DNA of 64,000 nucleotides from Poriferisodalis sp965231925 (lineage in GTDB: Bacteria; Actinomycetota; Acidimicrobiia; Acidimicrobiales; Poriferisodalaceae), in contig OZ246894.1 of the NCBI GenBank assembly GCA_965231925.1, positions 1,612,001 to 1,676,000 on the forward strand, written 5' to 3'. Below the pieces are notes generated by a model. It ran no database searches. It worked only from the letters and a program-made list of their open reading frames with translations, and was not told the origin of the DNA. The translations under genes were made by a program, and so were the position numbers. Numbering within the stretch: the first letter of the stretch is position 1; each line of letters starts with the position of its first letter. Below, piece after piece: positions 1 through 8,888 of the stretch.

Positions 1-1
1 C

Positions 2-523
2 ATCGACCCTGACATCACCACGCTGGCCAAGATCATCGGCGGGGGGTTCCCGGTGGGTGCCATCGCCGGTCGTCAAGGCCCCATGGAGACCTTTGTCCGT
101 GTGGCGGGAAACCGGGCCAAAGTGCCATCGGGCGGCACGTTCGCTGCGAACCCCATCACGATGACGGCCGGCCATGCAGCGATGACCTTGCTCGACCGCG
201 ATGCGTTTGCCCGGCTGGACACCATCGGCGAGAACATACGGTCCGGCCTGCGGTCGATCTTCGACCGTGCGGGCCTGGGCTGGCAGGCCACCGGCGCGGG
301 CAGCCTGTTCCGGGTGCACCCGCACAATCGCACCATCCGCAACTATCGCGACTCGCACCTGTCCAGCGACGAGATCGTCGAGATCACCGAATTCGGCCGT
401 CGTATGCAGTCCTACGGCGTCTACTTCATTGCCGAGAGCCTGGGCTGTCTGAGCCTGGCGACGAGCGATGCCGACGTCGAGCACTTTCTCGGGGCCGCCG
501 AAGCGTCGCTGCCGAGCCAGTAA
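2..523 (+). CDS. Class III aminotransferase (glutamate-1-semialdehyde aminomutase-like), C-terminal part
   Basis: The gene enters from the left edge, so only the last 173 residues are visible. The PLP-lysine context LAKIIGGGFPVGA lies at the start (Lys codon at 29-31), followed by the GGTFAANP stretch typical of class III aminotransferases of the HemL type. It closely resembles the complete aminotransferase at 1794-3128, for example in the shared IDPDIT and AKIIGGGFPVG segments, so the two are paralogs flanking a Rieske oxygenase. The likely role is transamination or aminomutation of a small amino compound. A true heme-pathway HemL is unlikely, because there are two copies beside an oxygenase. 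The substrate is unknown. Confidence 0.9.
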   Translation: MDPDITTLAKIIGGGFPVGAIAGRQGPMETFVRVAGNRAKVPSGGTFAANPITMTAGHAAMTLLDRDAFARLDTIGENIRSGLRSIFDRAGLGWQATGAGSLFRVHPHNRTIRNYRDSHLSSDEIVEITEFGRRMQSYGVYFIAESLGCLSLATSDADVEHFLGAAEASLPSQ

Positions 524-575
524 ATCCGGACCGGTTGTTCCGGGGCTGCACTCTCAGTGGCCCATAATTCGGGTG

Positions 576-1733
576 ATGACAGACGCCCAGGCTGAGCTGG
601 CCGCGGCTCCAGCCGCCCCGATCCCCATTGATGTCGGGTACGACCCCGACCCGGCGAAGTCGTTGTCGCTGCACGCCGATGCCTACATCGATCCGCGCTG
701 GCACGACATCGAGCAGCGGGACGTTTTCGCGCGCAGCTGGCAGTGGGTGTGCCACGCGGAGTCTCTGCGTGAGCCTGGCGACTATGTGGCACTGCAGATT
801 GCAGGGATGCCGATCGCACTGGTACGGGGCAACGACGGCGAGCTGAACGCCTTCTACAACGTGTGCCAGCACCGGGCGCACGTGCTGTTGTCGGGTGCGG
901 GCAATGCCGGGAGCATCGTCTGCCCCTACCACGGCTGGACCTACGACCTCGACGGTCGGCTGCACCGCGCCCGGGAGACCGATCACCTCGCCGGATTCGA
1001 CCCGTCTCAGATCTGCCTGCAGCCGGTGCAGGCAGAGATCTTCGGCGGTTTCGTCTACGTCAACCTCGACCCGGCGGCCGAGCCGCTGGGGGTGCAATCG
1101 GGAAGTCTCGGCGACGAGATCGCCCGCTTCGCCCCCGACGTGAACGAGCTCACTCACATCCGTCGGTTCCGATACGAGATCGCTTCCAACTGGAAGAACG
1201 TCGTCGACAACTTTCTGGAGTGCTACCACTGCCAAATCGCCCACCCCGATTTCGTGACGCTGGTGGAGATGGACACCTACCGGGTCACCACCCATGGCAT
1301 CTACTCGAGCCACATGGCACGTGCGGGCCACTCGGACAACTCGGCCTACGACGTCGAGGGAACCAGCGTCAAGGATCTCGCGGTGTGGTGGCTGTGGCCG
1401 AATACGTGCCTGATGCGCTACCCCGGCAGCGGCAATTTCAGCATCATGCAGATGGTGCCCACCGGGCCCGAGACCACTCACGAGACCATCGACTTCTATT
1501 TCGAGACTGATGAGCTGGGCCCCGCCGACATCGAGTCGATGCGCTACATCGACGACATCCTCCAGCCCGAGGACATCGCAATCGTCGAGAGCGTGCAGCG
1601 AGGCATGCGCACGCCGGCATTCACCCAGGGCCGCATCGTGTGCGATCCCGACGGCTCTGGCCTCTCCGAGCACGGAGTGCACCATTTCCATGGGCTCGTG
1701 CTGGATGCCTACCGCCGGGCCGGCGCCATCTAG
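576..1733 (+). CDS. Rieske non-heme iron oxygenase, alpha subunit (quaternary-ammonium type)
   Basis: A 385-residue Rieske oxygenase. The [2Fe-2S] ligands are C97-x-H99 and C116-x2-H119 (CQH and CPYHGW). The catalytic domain carries NWKNVVDNFLECYHC with H218 and H223 as mononuclear iron ligands. The usual bridging aspartate of aromatic-ring oxygenases is Glu (E215, ECYH), which is typical of choline monooxygenase, glycine-betaine (GbcA) and carnitine (CntA) oxygenases. I therefore infer oxidation or demethylation of a quaternary amine, not of an arene. The ATG at 576 was chosen; a GTG lies one codon earlier. It needs an electron-transfer reductase, which is not adjacent. It sits between two paralogous aminotransferases, 52 bp after the first, so a shared amine pathway is plausible. 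Confidence 0.9.
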   Translation: MTDAQAELAAAPAAPIPIDVGYDPDPAKSLSLHADAYIDPRWHDIEQRDVFARSWQWVCHAESLREPGDYVALQIAGMPIALVRGNDGELNAFYNVCQHRAHVLLSGAGNAGSIVCPYHGWTYDLDGRLHRARETDHLAGFDPSQICLQPVQAEIFGGFVYVNLDPAAEPLGVQSGSLGDEIARFAPDVNELTHIRRFRYEIASNWKNVVDNFLECYHCQIAHPDFVTLVEMDTYRVTTHGIYSSHMARAGHSDNSAYDVEGTSVKDLAVWWLWPNTCLMRYPGSGNFSIMQMVPTGPETTHETIDFYFETDELGPADIESMRYIDDILQPEDIAIVESVQRGMRTPAFTQGRIVCDPDGSGLSEHGVHHFHGLVLDAYRRAGAI

Positions 1734-1793
1734 CTCCCAGCAGCCCTGCATCCATCCACGCGATGCGTGGAGAGGTTCTGCGACACTGAGCCG

Positions 1794-3128
1794 ATGACAG
1801 CACCCAATGGATCCACGGCCGGCGATCAGCGCTCAGAGGCACAGTCCGCTGCGCTGTATGCCCGGGCGCAGCAGTGGATCCCCGACGGCGTCTCACGCGC
1901 CACGCTGCTGCGGTGGCCGAACCCGATCTACGTCGACCACGGCGAGGGAGCCTGGGTGACCGACGTGGACGGCAACCGCTACCTCGACTGCAACAACAAC
2001 TTCACCTCGCTCATCATGGGGCACGCCAACCCGGCCATCGCCGGGGCAGTCAGTGCGCAGATGGCGCGTGGCACCGCGTTCGCGCTGGCCTGCGACGTCG
2101 AGATCGAGCTGGCCTCGCTGTTGTGCGATCGGGTCGAGAGCTTTGAGCTCATCAGGTTCTGCAACTCCGGCACCGAAGCAGTGATGGGTGCGCTCAAAGC
2201 CGCTCGAGCCTTCACCGGTCGCCCGAATGTCATCAAGGTGGAGGGCTCCTATCACGGCACCTACGACCACGCCGAAGCCAGCTTGGCGTCAGATCCCACC
2301 AACTGGGGCGATGCTGCGGCGCCCGCCACGGTGCCATACGCATCAGGCACGCCGAGCTCGGTGATCGAAGAGGTCGGCATCATCCACTTCAACGACGCCG
2401 AGGGTGCCCGCGCGGCCATCGAGCGCCATGGCGACCGTCTGGCCGCAGTGCTGCTCGACGTGATGCCGAGCCAGGTTGGACTGCCGGTGATCGAGCCAGA
2501 GTTCATCGCTGCGGTTCGCGAGGCGACCCGCGAGGTGGGCGCGTTGCTGGTGCTCGACGAGGTGATCTCGTTCCGGCTGGGCTACAGCGGAGCGCAGACC
2601 CTGCTCGGCATCGATCCCGACATCACCGCTGTGGCCAAGATCATCGGCGGCGGCTTTCCCGTCGGCGGTGTTGCGGGGCGCGAGGGGCCGATGTCGACGT
2701 TCGCTCGTTCCGGCGGCAGTCGGGCCAAGGTTCCCTCGGGAGGGACATTCACGGCGAACCCCGTCACCATGGCCGCTGGGCTCGCCACTATGAACCAGCT
2801 CGATCACGCTGCGTTCGCACGTTTGGACGACATGGGAGAAGCAGTCCGCAGCGGCCTGCGTGCAGCCATCTCCCGAGCCGGTGTCGACTGGCAGGTCACC
2901 GGTCGGGGGAGCCTGTTCAAGGTTCACCCCCACTCCCGGCACATCCGGAACTACCGCGACGCGCATCTCAGCAGCGACGAAGCCGCCGAAATCGAACGGT
3001 TCTCGCACGACATCCAAGCGGGCGGCGTCTATCTGTCGGGTGGGGGCTTCGGCTGCCTCAGCTTGGCCATGACCGACGACGACATCGCCCATCTCCTCCG
3101 CGCCGCCGACGCCGCCTGGTCCAGCTGA
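1794..3128 (+). CDS. Class III aminotransferase (glutamate-1-semialdehyde aminomutase-like)
   Basis: A complete 444-residue PLP enzyme of the HemL/class III family. It shows the RATLLRWPNPIYVDHGEG N-terminal region, the phosphate-binding NSGTEAVMGALKAAR segment, LVLDEVISFR, and the Schiff-base lysine K282 in AVAKIIGGGFPVGG. The start at 1794 gives the usual family N-terminus and follows the oxygenase gene by 60 bp on the same strand. It is a paralog of the partial gene at the left edge. The substrate is not identifiable from sequence. The two-copy arrangement around the oxygenase suggests processing of amino substrates or products of that enzyme. Confidence 0.92.
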   Translation: MTAPNGSTAGDQRSEAQSAALYARAQQWIPDGVSRATLLRWPNPIYVDHGEGAWVTDVDGNRYLDCNNNFTSLIMGHANPAIAGAVSAQMARGTAFALACDVEIELASLLCDRVESFELIRFCNSGTEAVMGALKAARAFTGRPNVIKVEGSYHGTYDHAEASLASDPTNWGDAAAPATVPYASGTPSSVIEEVGIIHFNDAEGARAAIERHGDRLAAVLLDVMPSQVGLPVIEPEFIAAVREATREVGALLVLDEVISFRLGYSGAQTLLGIDPDITAVAKIIGGGFPVGGVAGREGPMSTFARSGGSRAKVPSGGTFTANPVTMAAGLATMNQLDHAAFARLDDMGEAVRSGLRAAISRAGVDWQVTGRGSLFKVHPHSRHIRNYRDAHLSSDEAAEIERFSHDIQAGGVYLSGGGFGCLSLAMTDDDIAHLLRAADAAWSS

Positions 3129-3302
3129 ATCTCAGGCCATTGCCGTATCCGCATGCCCAGCCCGCGTCCTCACTTCATGCCATACCAATCGCTCCCACTG
3201 GCGGCAGTGACTGAAGACCCCAGGTCAACGTGACCGGACTGTGGCAATGTCAGCGCCAGCCCATTCGACGCTGTTGGCAACCATTCACCTCGGAGTCGTC
3301 GC

Positions 3303-4130
3303 CTATCCGGCGTAATTGGCGCCCCAGCAGATGACTTCACCCCAAGGTCGACGACCGCACGTGTGCATATGGCCGGCGGAGATCGCGGTGAAGGTGCCTG
3401 AGGGCGTATCGGACACCTGCCCGAAGTCCTGATCGCTGCCATCGGTTATGCCCCAGCAGACCGCCTCGCCCCCCGGACGCAGCCCGCACGAATGCCAGAA
3501 GTTGGCGGAGACTGCGGTGAATTCGCCTGACGGCGGCGACGCCTGTCTGAATTCGTTGTTGCCCCGGCCGCCCCAGCAGACCGCCTCGCCCGAGCGGCGC
3601 AGCGCGCACGACGTGTCACCGCCCGCGACAGCCGCAGTGAAGTTGAACGGCGGCGTCGACTGCCCATTGGCGTCCAAGCCCCAGCACTCCGTTTCGCCTG
3701 ATGGGCGCAGTCCGCACGTATGCCAGTGGCCGGCGGAGATTGCGGTGAAGGTGCCTGAGGGCGTATCGGACACCTGCCCGAAGTCCTGATCGCTGCCGTC
3801 GGTTATACCCCAACAGACCGCCTCGCCCGAGGTACGCAGACCGCACGAATGGGCGTCGCCAACGGAAATCGCCGTGAAATGCCGGGACGGAGGCGTCGAC
3901 TGCCCGTCGTTGTCGAAGCCCCAGCACTCCGTTTCGCCTGATGGGCGCAGTCCGCACGTATGCCAGTGGCCGGCGGAGATTGCGGTGAAGGTGCCTGACG
4001 GCGTGTCAGATACCTGCCCTACGTCCCGACCGCTGCCGTCGGTTATACCCCAACAGACCGCCTCGCCCGAGGTACGCAAACCGCACGAATGGGCGTCGCC
4101 AACGGAGACAGCGGCGAATGTGCCAGCCGG
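3303..4130 (-). pseudogene. RCC1-type beta-propeller protein, 5' end lost at an IS256 junction
   Basis: The reading frame on the minus strand contains seven tandem RCC1-like repeats (FTAIS-G-H-CGLR-SGE--CWG pattern), ending in CWGANYAG and a stop at 3303. No start codon or signal peptide is present. The frame runs directly into the truncated IS256 transposase around 4119-4140, where both sequences share a short similar stretch. DNA of repeats 1-2 and 3-4 is nearly identical (about 3670-3840 against 3910-4080), so the array expanded recently. The intact relative at 15730-18471 suggests the lost part encoded a signal peptide and cell-wall-binding repeats. About 170 bp between 3129 and 3302 show nothing recognisable. 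Confidence 0.75.
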
Positions 4131-5125
4131 TGGCGGTGCCCAAGCATCGGCGCCGTCTGGACGGCCTGTCGGGCAATGTGATCAGCCTCTATGCGAAGGG
4201 GCTGACGACCGGGGAGATCCAGGCGCATCTCGAGGAGATCTATGACACCTCGGTGAGCCGGGAGACGATCTCGAAGATCACCGACGAGATCGTGGCTGAC
4301 ATGGCGGCGTGGCAGAACCGGCCTCTCGATCCGGTCTATGCGGTGTTGTTGATCGACGCGATCGTCGTCAAGGCCCTTGACTCCCAGGTCGCCAACCGGC
4401 CCGTGTATGTCGCTATCGGCGTGGATCTTCAAGGAGAACGCGACGTCTTGGGCATGTGGCTGGGTCCCGCCGGCGGCGAGGGCGCCAAGCAGTGGGCGAC
4501 GATGCTGACCGAGCTGAGAAACCGCGGCCTCGCCGACGCGCTGATCGTGTGCTGCGACGGCCTGCGGGGCCTGCCCGAGTCGATCCGGGCCACCTGGCCC
4601 GAAGCGACCGTGCAGACCTGTGTGGTGCACATGGTGCGCAACAGCCTGCGGTACGCGTCCCGCAAGCACTGGGGGCCGATCACCAAGGCCATGCGCGAGA
4701 CCTCTGCACCTCAGCGACCGTCGAGGCCGCCGAGACGCGGTTCGCCCAGTTCGCCGGCGACTGGGAGGACACCTACCCCGCCATGATCCGCTCATGGCGC
4801 AACTCCTGGGACGAGTTCGTGCCGTTCCTGGAGTTCCCGCCCGAGCTGCGCAGAGTCGTCTACACCACCAACGCCATAGAAAGCCTCAACGCCCGATTCC
4901 GGCGAGCCGTGCGCCATCGAGGGCACTTCCCCAACGAACAAGCCGCCATGAAAGTCCTCTACCTTGTCGCCACCGCCCGACGAAAGAACCGAACCAACCT
5001 GACCGGCAAGACCAACGGATGGAAAGCCATCCTCAACGCCTTGACCGTCCACTACGGCGACCGGATCGCCGCCTACATTCGATGAACACCACCACGACCG
5101 GATACACAGAAATTCGGACAGGCCC
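4119..5125 (+). mobile_element. IS256-family insertion sequence, left end deleted (copy 1)
   Basis: The right terminal repeat (ggacaggccc at 5116-5125) is present and matches the ends of copy 2 at 56366-57773. The left end and the transposase N-terminus are missing. The remaining coding region starts near PKHRRRLDGL. The sequence left of the junction belongs to an RCC1 gene on the other strand, so the element did not simply insert; a deletion joined them. The stretch 5126-5154 (caacgtaaagggggtc...) separates it from the neighbouring IS630 element and recurs near 21779. Confidence 0.8.
4130..5085 (+). pseudogene. IS256-family (Mutator-type) transposase, N-truncated and frameshifted
   Basis: The product matches IS256/Mutator transposases: VISLYAKGLTTGEIQAHL, the DDE segment LLIDAIVVKAL, GLRGLPESIRATWP with QTCVVHMVRNS, and the C-terminal TTNAIESLNARFRRA. 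The reading frame changes at about 4699-4708, between KAMRE and TSATVEAAETRF. One base must be gained, or two skipped, to rejoin. Exactly the same frame change occurs in copy 2 at about 56786-56796. About 120 N-terminal residues are missing. It is not expected to be active as read. Confidence 0.85.
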
Positions 5126-5154
5126 CAACGTAAAGGGGGTCATGGCGCCGCACG

Positions 5155-6264
5155 CTAGTGGTGTGTCGCGGGTTTGTTTGCGCGGTTGAGGGTGGTTCGG
5201 GCTCGTTGGATCTTGGCGTTGATCTGTTCGGCGGTTTTGGTCCAGCGCAGCGGTTTGGGGTCGGTGTTCCAGTGGGCTGTCCATTGTTCGATGATGTCGG
5301 TGAGGTGGGCGACGCTGGTGAACGCCCGGCCTTTGAGGGCTTTGCGGGCGAGGATCGAGAACCAGCCTTCGACGAGGTTGGCCCAGCTCGCGCTGGTGGG
5401 GGTGAAGTGGAGGTGCCAGCGGCGCTGGGCGGGCCGGGCGAGCCATTGGCGGACGGGCTCGGACTTGTGGGCGGACAGGTTGTCCAAGATGACGTGGACG
5501 TCGAGATGGCGCGGCGTTCGGCGGTCGATCTCTTTGAAGAAGGCGAGCACGTCGTTGCCGGTGTGGCGCTTGCGGGTCGCGGCGAGCACCTCGCCGGTGG
5601 CGACGTCGAGCGCGGCGAACAGGTCGACGGTGCCGTTTCTTTTGTAGTCGTGGGTCATCGTGCGGTTGCGGCCCGGGCGCATCGGCAGCGACGGCTGGGT
5701 GCGGTCCAGGGCCTGTATCTGGGTCTTTTCGTCGAAGCTGAACACCACGGCGCGCTCGGGCGGGTCGACATAGAGGCCGATCACGTCGTCGAGCTTCGCC
5801 TCGAAATCGGGATCGGCGGAGATCTTGAACACGTCGGTGAGCCACGGCCGCAGCCCCGCCTCCCGCCAGGTGCGCGCCACGGCGTCCTTGCCCACCCCGT
5901 GACGGGCCGCCATCTGCCGCGTCGACCAGCACGCAGCCCCGTCAGGCGGCTCGACCGTGAGCGTGTCGGCCACGATCGCCGCCTCGGTCTCGGCGCTGAC
6001 CGACCGCTCGGGGCCCCGGCCCGCAGCGACGGTGTCCAGCCAGCCCAGCCCGCCCGCCTCGAAGCCGCGCCGCCAAGCACGCACCGTGTTCGGCGCGACG
6101 CCCCCGCGGCGGGCGATCTCCTCGTTGGGCAGCCCCTGCGCCGCCCACAAAAGCACACGGGCCTGACGCGCCGCGCGCACCGTCGAGCGCCCCGAGGCCG
6201 CCACACGCTCCAGCACCGCACGGTCCGACTCGCCCAGATCCAACGCAACAGCACACATGCTCAT
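5155..6264 (-). CDS. IS630-family DDE transposase
   Basis: A 369-residue transposase with an N-terminal helix-turn-helix (LPNEEIARRGGVAPNTVRAW) and a second homeodomain-like HTH. The DDE catalytic domain shows D in VFSFDEKTQIQ, D in HVILDNLSAHKS and E in SWANLVEGWFS, with SF-DEKTQIQALDRTQP as in IS630/Tc1-like actinobacterial elements. It is uninterrupted, so it could be active. The ATG at 6264 was chosen; upstream in-frame starts reach into the terminal repeat. The stop codon TAG lies inside the CTAG of the left end. Confidence 0.93.
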   Translation of the reverse strand: MSMCAVALDLGESDRAVLERVAASGRSTVRAARQARVLLWAAQGLPNEEIARRGGVAPNTVRAWRRGFEAGGLGWLDTVAAGRGPERSVSAETEAAIVADTLTVEPPDGAACWSTRQMAARHGVGKDAVARTWREAGLRPWLTDVFKISADPDFEAKLDDVIGLYVDPPERAVVFSFDEKTQIQALDRTQPSLPMRPGRNRTMTHDYKRNGTVDLFAALDVATGEVLAATRKRHTGNDVLAFFKEIDRRTPRHLDVHVILDNLSAHKSEPVRQWLARPAQRRWHLHFTPTSASWANLVEGWFSILARKALKGRAFTSVAHLTDIIEQWTAHWNTDPKPLRWTKTAEQINAKIQRARTTLNRANKPATHH

Positions 6265-6312
6265 GACAAGCACACTAACCAACACCGCAAACAAACACTC
6301 GACACACCACTA
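5156..6312. mobile_element. IS630-family insertion sequence, complete with TIRs
   Basis: The terminal inverted repeats read ctagtggtgtgtcg and, on the other strand at the right end, ctagtggtgtgtcg. A further stretch rich in tttgtttgcg continues at both ends for a total of about 30 bp. Both ends are bounded by TA within CTAG (5156-5157 and 6311-6312), the TA target duplication expected of this family. The same end sequences bracket the small element at 37912-38010. Confidence 0.9.
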
Positions 6313-6369
6313 GAACGGCAATACCCCGGGCGCATACCACGAAGGTATTTGCGGCACCGGGGAATTGGG

Positions 6370-7113
6370 TTGAGCGTACGCTCACTCGCCGTGGAATTCA
6401 ACCATCGAGTCGAGCAAGCAATCTCGACGGCACGGTTCGGCACCTTCCGTCACCAAGCGTCGTCCGACGATCACGCCTGGGCGTTGTACCGATGGAACGT
6501 CGATCTGGCAGCGGCGGTCGCGCCACTCGCTGCGGACATTGAGGTGACGCTTCGCAACACGATTCACGTTCGCCTCGCAGATCATTTCGGTCGTGCCGAC
6601 TGGTGGGCCTCAAGCTCGCTGATGCTTGACGACATCACGGCTGCGATGCTGGCTGATGTCGTCCGCAAGCATCAGAAGAAGATCAGCAAGGGCACCATTG
6701 GACCCGGAAGGGTCATCGCTGACTCCACGCTCGGTGTATGGGTGCACTTGTTGGGACGAGGTGGGCAAAGCGCACTCGGGCGCGCGATCGACTACGAAAC
6801 GAATCTCTGGCGCCCGACACTTCGCTTCGGCTTCTCAAAGGGCGCCACAACTGCCTCAGGCCGCGAAGGGCGGCCGGCGCGAGCTGAGGTGCATAGTCGC
6901 GCCGCACTGCTTCAGCGCCTTCGCAACCGAGCAGTGCATCACGAACCGATTCTCAATGGCATCCAGATCCCTGGTTCGAACAAGGTGGTCGCTCTCAATG
7001 ACGTGTGGGAGCAATCGCTCGAACTCCTGCACTGGATGAGCCCGGACCTAGCCGAACTCCACCGAGGGCGGAGCGCCATCTTCGATCTGCTGCAGCAACG
7101 GCCTCAGCCATGA
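6370..7113 (+). CDS. Abi-like protein with HEPN-type RxxxxH motif
   Basis: A 247-residue protein resembling the Abi-like/AbiF-AbiD family linked to abortive phage infection. Near the N-terminus, DDHAWALYRWNVDLAAAVAPLAADIEVTLRN is the characteristic helical segment. The C-terminal half holds RLRNRAVHHEPIL, an R-x4-6-H HEPN-type ribonuclease motif. TTG at 6370 is the most upstream plausible start after the IS630 end; a GTG at 6391 is an alternative. The frame stays open far upstream through the IS, but that part is antisense to the transposase and is not coding. The gene has no partner antitoxin beside it. A role in phage defence is inferred from family only. Confidence 0.75.
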   Translation: MSVRSLAVEFNHRVEQAISTARFGTFRHQASSDDHAWALYRWNVDLAAAVAPLAADIEVTLRNTIHVRLADHFGRADWWASSSLMLDDITAAMLADVVRKHQKKISKGTIGPGRVIADSTLGVWVHLLGRGGQSALGRAIDYETNLWRPTLRFGFSKGATTASGREGRPARAEVHSRAALLQRLRNRAVHHEPILNGIQIPGSNKVVALNDVWEQSLELLHWMSPDLAELHRGRSAIFDLLQQRPQP

Positions 7114-7265
7114 TGGCGAATTCGGGCGTTATCGGCGGCAATGGGATCTCCCGAACCGTCCCTGCTTCGGCCAACGGCTGGAGTACTGCCTCGAATCGAA
7201 GGAAGTTGCGCCAAGGGTCCCACAGCTAGCCACTGAGGCAGCTGATTCCTCCTAGTCTCGGCGAG

Positions 7266-8738
7266 ATGACAGGCGCTCCCAGCACAGATCCGAACCTTCT
7301 GCCAGCGGTTGAGCTGGCCTCGCTGATCCGTCAGGGCAAGGTGTCGGCGGTCGAGGCGCTCGAGGGTGCGCTGGACCGTTACGAGCGCTTCAACCCTGCG
7401 GTGAACGCGGTGATCGTCACCCGGATCGACGAGGCGCGTGAGCGCGCTGCAGCGGCTGACGCGGCGCTCGCAGCGGGGGAGTGCTGGGGATCCCTGCACG
7501 GTGTGCCGATGACCATCAAGGAAGCCTTCGACTGGGCCGGCACCCCGTCGACGTGGGGCAACCCGGCATGGGCAGACAACGTGGCCGAAACCAATGCCGT
7601 CACGGTCACTCGATACCTGGACGCCGGGGCGGTCATCTGGGGCAAGACCAACGTGCCGCTGATGCTGGGCGACTGGCAGAGCTTCAACGACATATACGGC
7701 TGCACCAACAATCCGTGGGATCTGACCCGCACACCGGGCGGTTCCTCAGGCGGTTCGGCGGCGGCACTGGCCACCGGCATGGCGTCGCTGGAGCTGGGCT
7801 CCGACATCGGTGCGTCCATCCGCAACCCGGCCCACTATTGCGGCGTGTTCGGCCACAAGCCGACGTTCGGGTTGGTGCCCGACGGTGGTCACGCGGTGCC
7901 CGGTGCCCTGGTCGGCAGTGACATCGCGGTCTGCGGTCCACTGGCGCGCAGTGCTGCCGATCTGGATCTGGCGCTCGATCTGCTCGCTGGGCCATCCGGC
8001 TTCGATGCGGACGGGTACCGCGTGGCGCTGGGGTCCGAACCACGAGACTCGCTGGGCGCGTTCCGGGTGGGCGTCATGCTGGACACGTCGGTCATGCGGA
8101 ACTCGTCGGCGATGATCGACACCTTGCAGCGGGCGACCGATGCGCTGGCAACCGCAGGCGCCGACCTCAGCGAAGCCACACCCGACATCGACCAGCACGA
8201 GTTCAACGAGAACTACTTGATGCTGTTGCGCGCCGCCACGGGCGCGCTGGCCGACGACGCAATGTGGGACGACGCACAGTCGCGTGCCCACCGCTACAAC
8301 GACGGCGAGGGCGACTACCAGTCGCTGGTCGACTACGCGATGACGATGAGCCACCGCGAGTGGTTCGCCCACCACAACAAGCGCGAGGGCTACCGGCAGG
8401 CGTGGGCCCGGTACTTCGACGACTATGACCTGCTGCTGTGCCCGATCGCCGCATCGGCGGCGTTCGTCCATGACCACACGGGCACCCGGCCGACCCGCAC
8501 CATCGACATCGACGGCCGCCAGGAACTGGGCGTCGACCAGCTCTTCTGGGCCGGCTGGAGCTGCAGCGTGTACCTCCCCGGAACGGTCGCCCCGGTCGGG
8601 CTGACTGCCGACGGGCTGAACCTGCCGGTGGGCATCCAGATCGTGGCCCCGCACCTGGGAGACCGACGCGGCATCCGCTACGCGGCCCTCATCGAGCGCA
8701 CCCTCGGCGGATTCGCCCCCCCGCCCGGCTACGAGTAG
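7266..8738 (+). CDS. Amidase (amidase-signature family)
   Basis: A 490-residue amidase-signature enzyme. The Ser-cisSer-Lys triad is visible as K85 (HGVPMTIKEAF), the GGSSGGSAAA loop (S160/S161) and nucleophile S184 in SDIGASIRNPAHYCG. It hydrolyses a carboxamide to acid plus ammonia; the substrate is unknown. GatA is unlikely because no gatB or gatC is near. ATG at 7266 gives the usual family N-terminus. A second, only moderately similar amidase lies at 27172-28626. The 150 bp on either side hold no recognisable gene. Confidence 0.92.
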   Translation: MTGAPSTDPNLLPAVELASLIRQGKVSAVEALEGALDRYERFNPAVNAVIVTRIDEARERAAAADAALAAGECWGSLHGVPMTIKEAFDWAGTPSTWGNPAWADNVAETNAVTVTRYLDAGAVIWGKTNVPLMLGDWQSFNDIYGCTNNPWDLTRTPGGSSGGSAAALATGMASLELGSDIGASIRNPAHYCGVFGHKPTFGLVPDGGHAVPGALVGSDIAVCGPLARSAADLDLALDLLAGPSGFDADGYRVALGSEPRDSLGAFRVGVMLDTSVMRNSSAMIDTLQRATDALATAGADLSEATPDIDQHEFNENYLMLLRAATGALADDAMWDDAQSRAHRYNDGEGDYQSLVDYAMTMSHREWFAHHNKREGYRQAWARYFDDYDLLLCPIAASAAFVHDHTGTRPTRTIDIDGRQELGVDQLFWAGWSCSVYLPGTVAPVGLTADGLNLPVGIQIVAPHLGDRRGIRYAALIERTLGGFAPPPGYE

Positions 8739-8888
8739 CCAGCAGCATTGATGCCATGAAGCCCATGTCCGCGAGTTTGATCGCATCAGGCGCCGAGGGC
8801 GCCATCCAGTCGAAGAGGAAGCCGGTGTGGCCGTCGCAGGTTGGGATCAATCCTGTCGCAGCGCCGCGATGAAGCGGCGTTCTGGAAA

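Noticed and set aside
426..1751. A 441-codon minus-strand frame over the Rieske gene
   Set aside because: It is the complement of a well-supported oxygenase, with GC-driven openness and no recognisable domain.
5158..6369. A long open frame leading in phase from the IS630 left end into the Abi-like gene (651 codons in all)
   Set aside because: The first 400 codons are antisense to the intact transposase and have no family resemblance; only the part from 6370 is protein-like.
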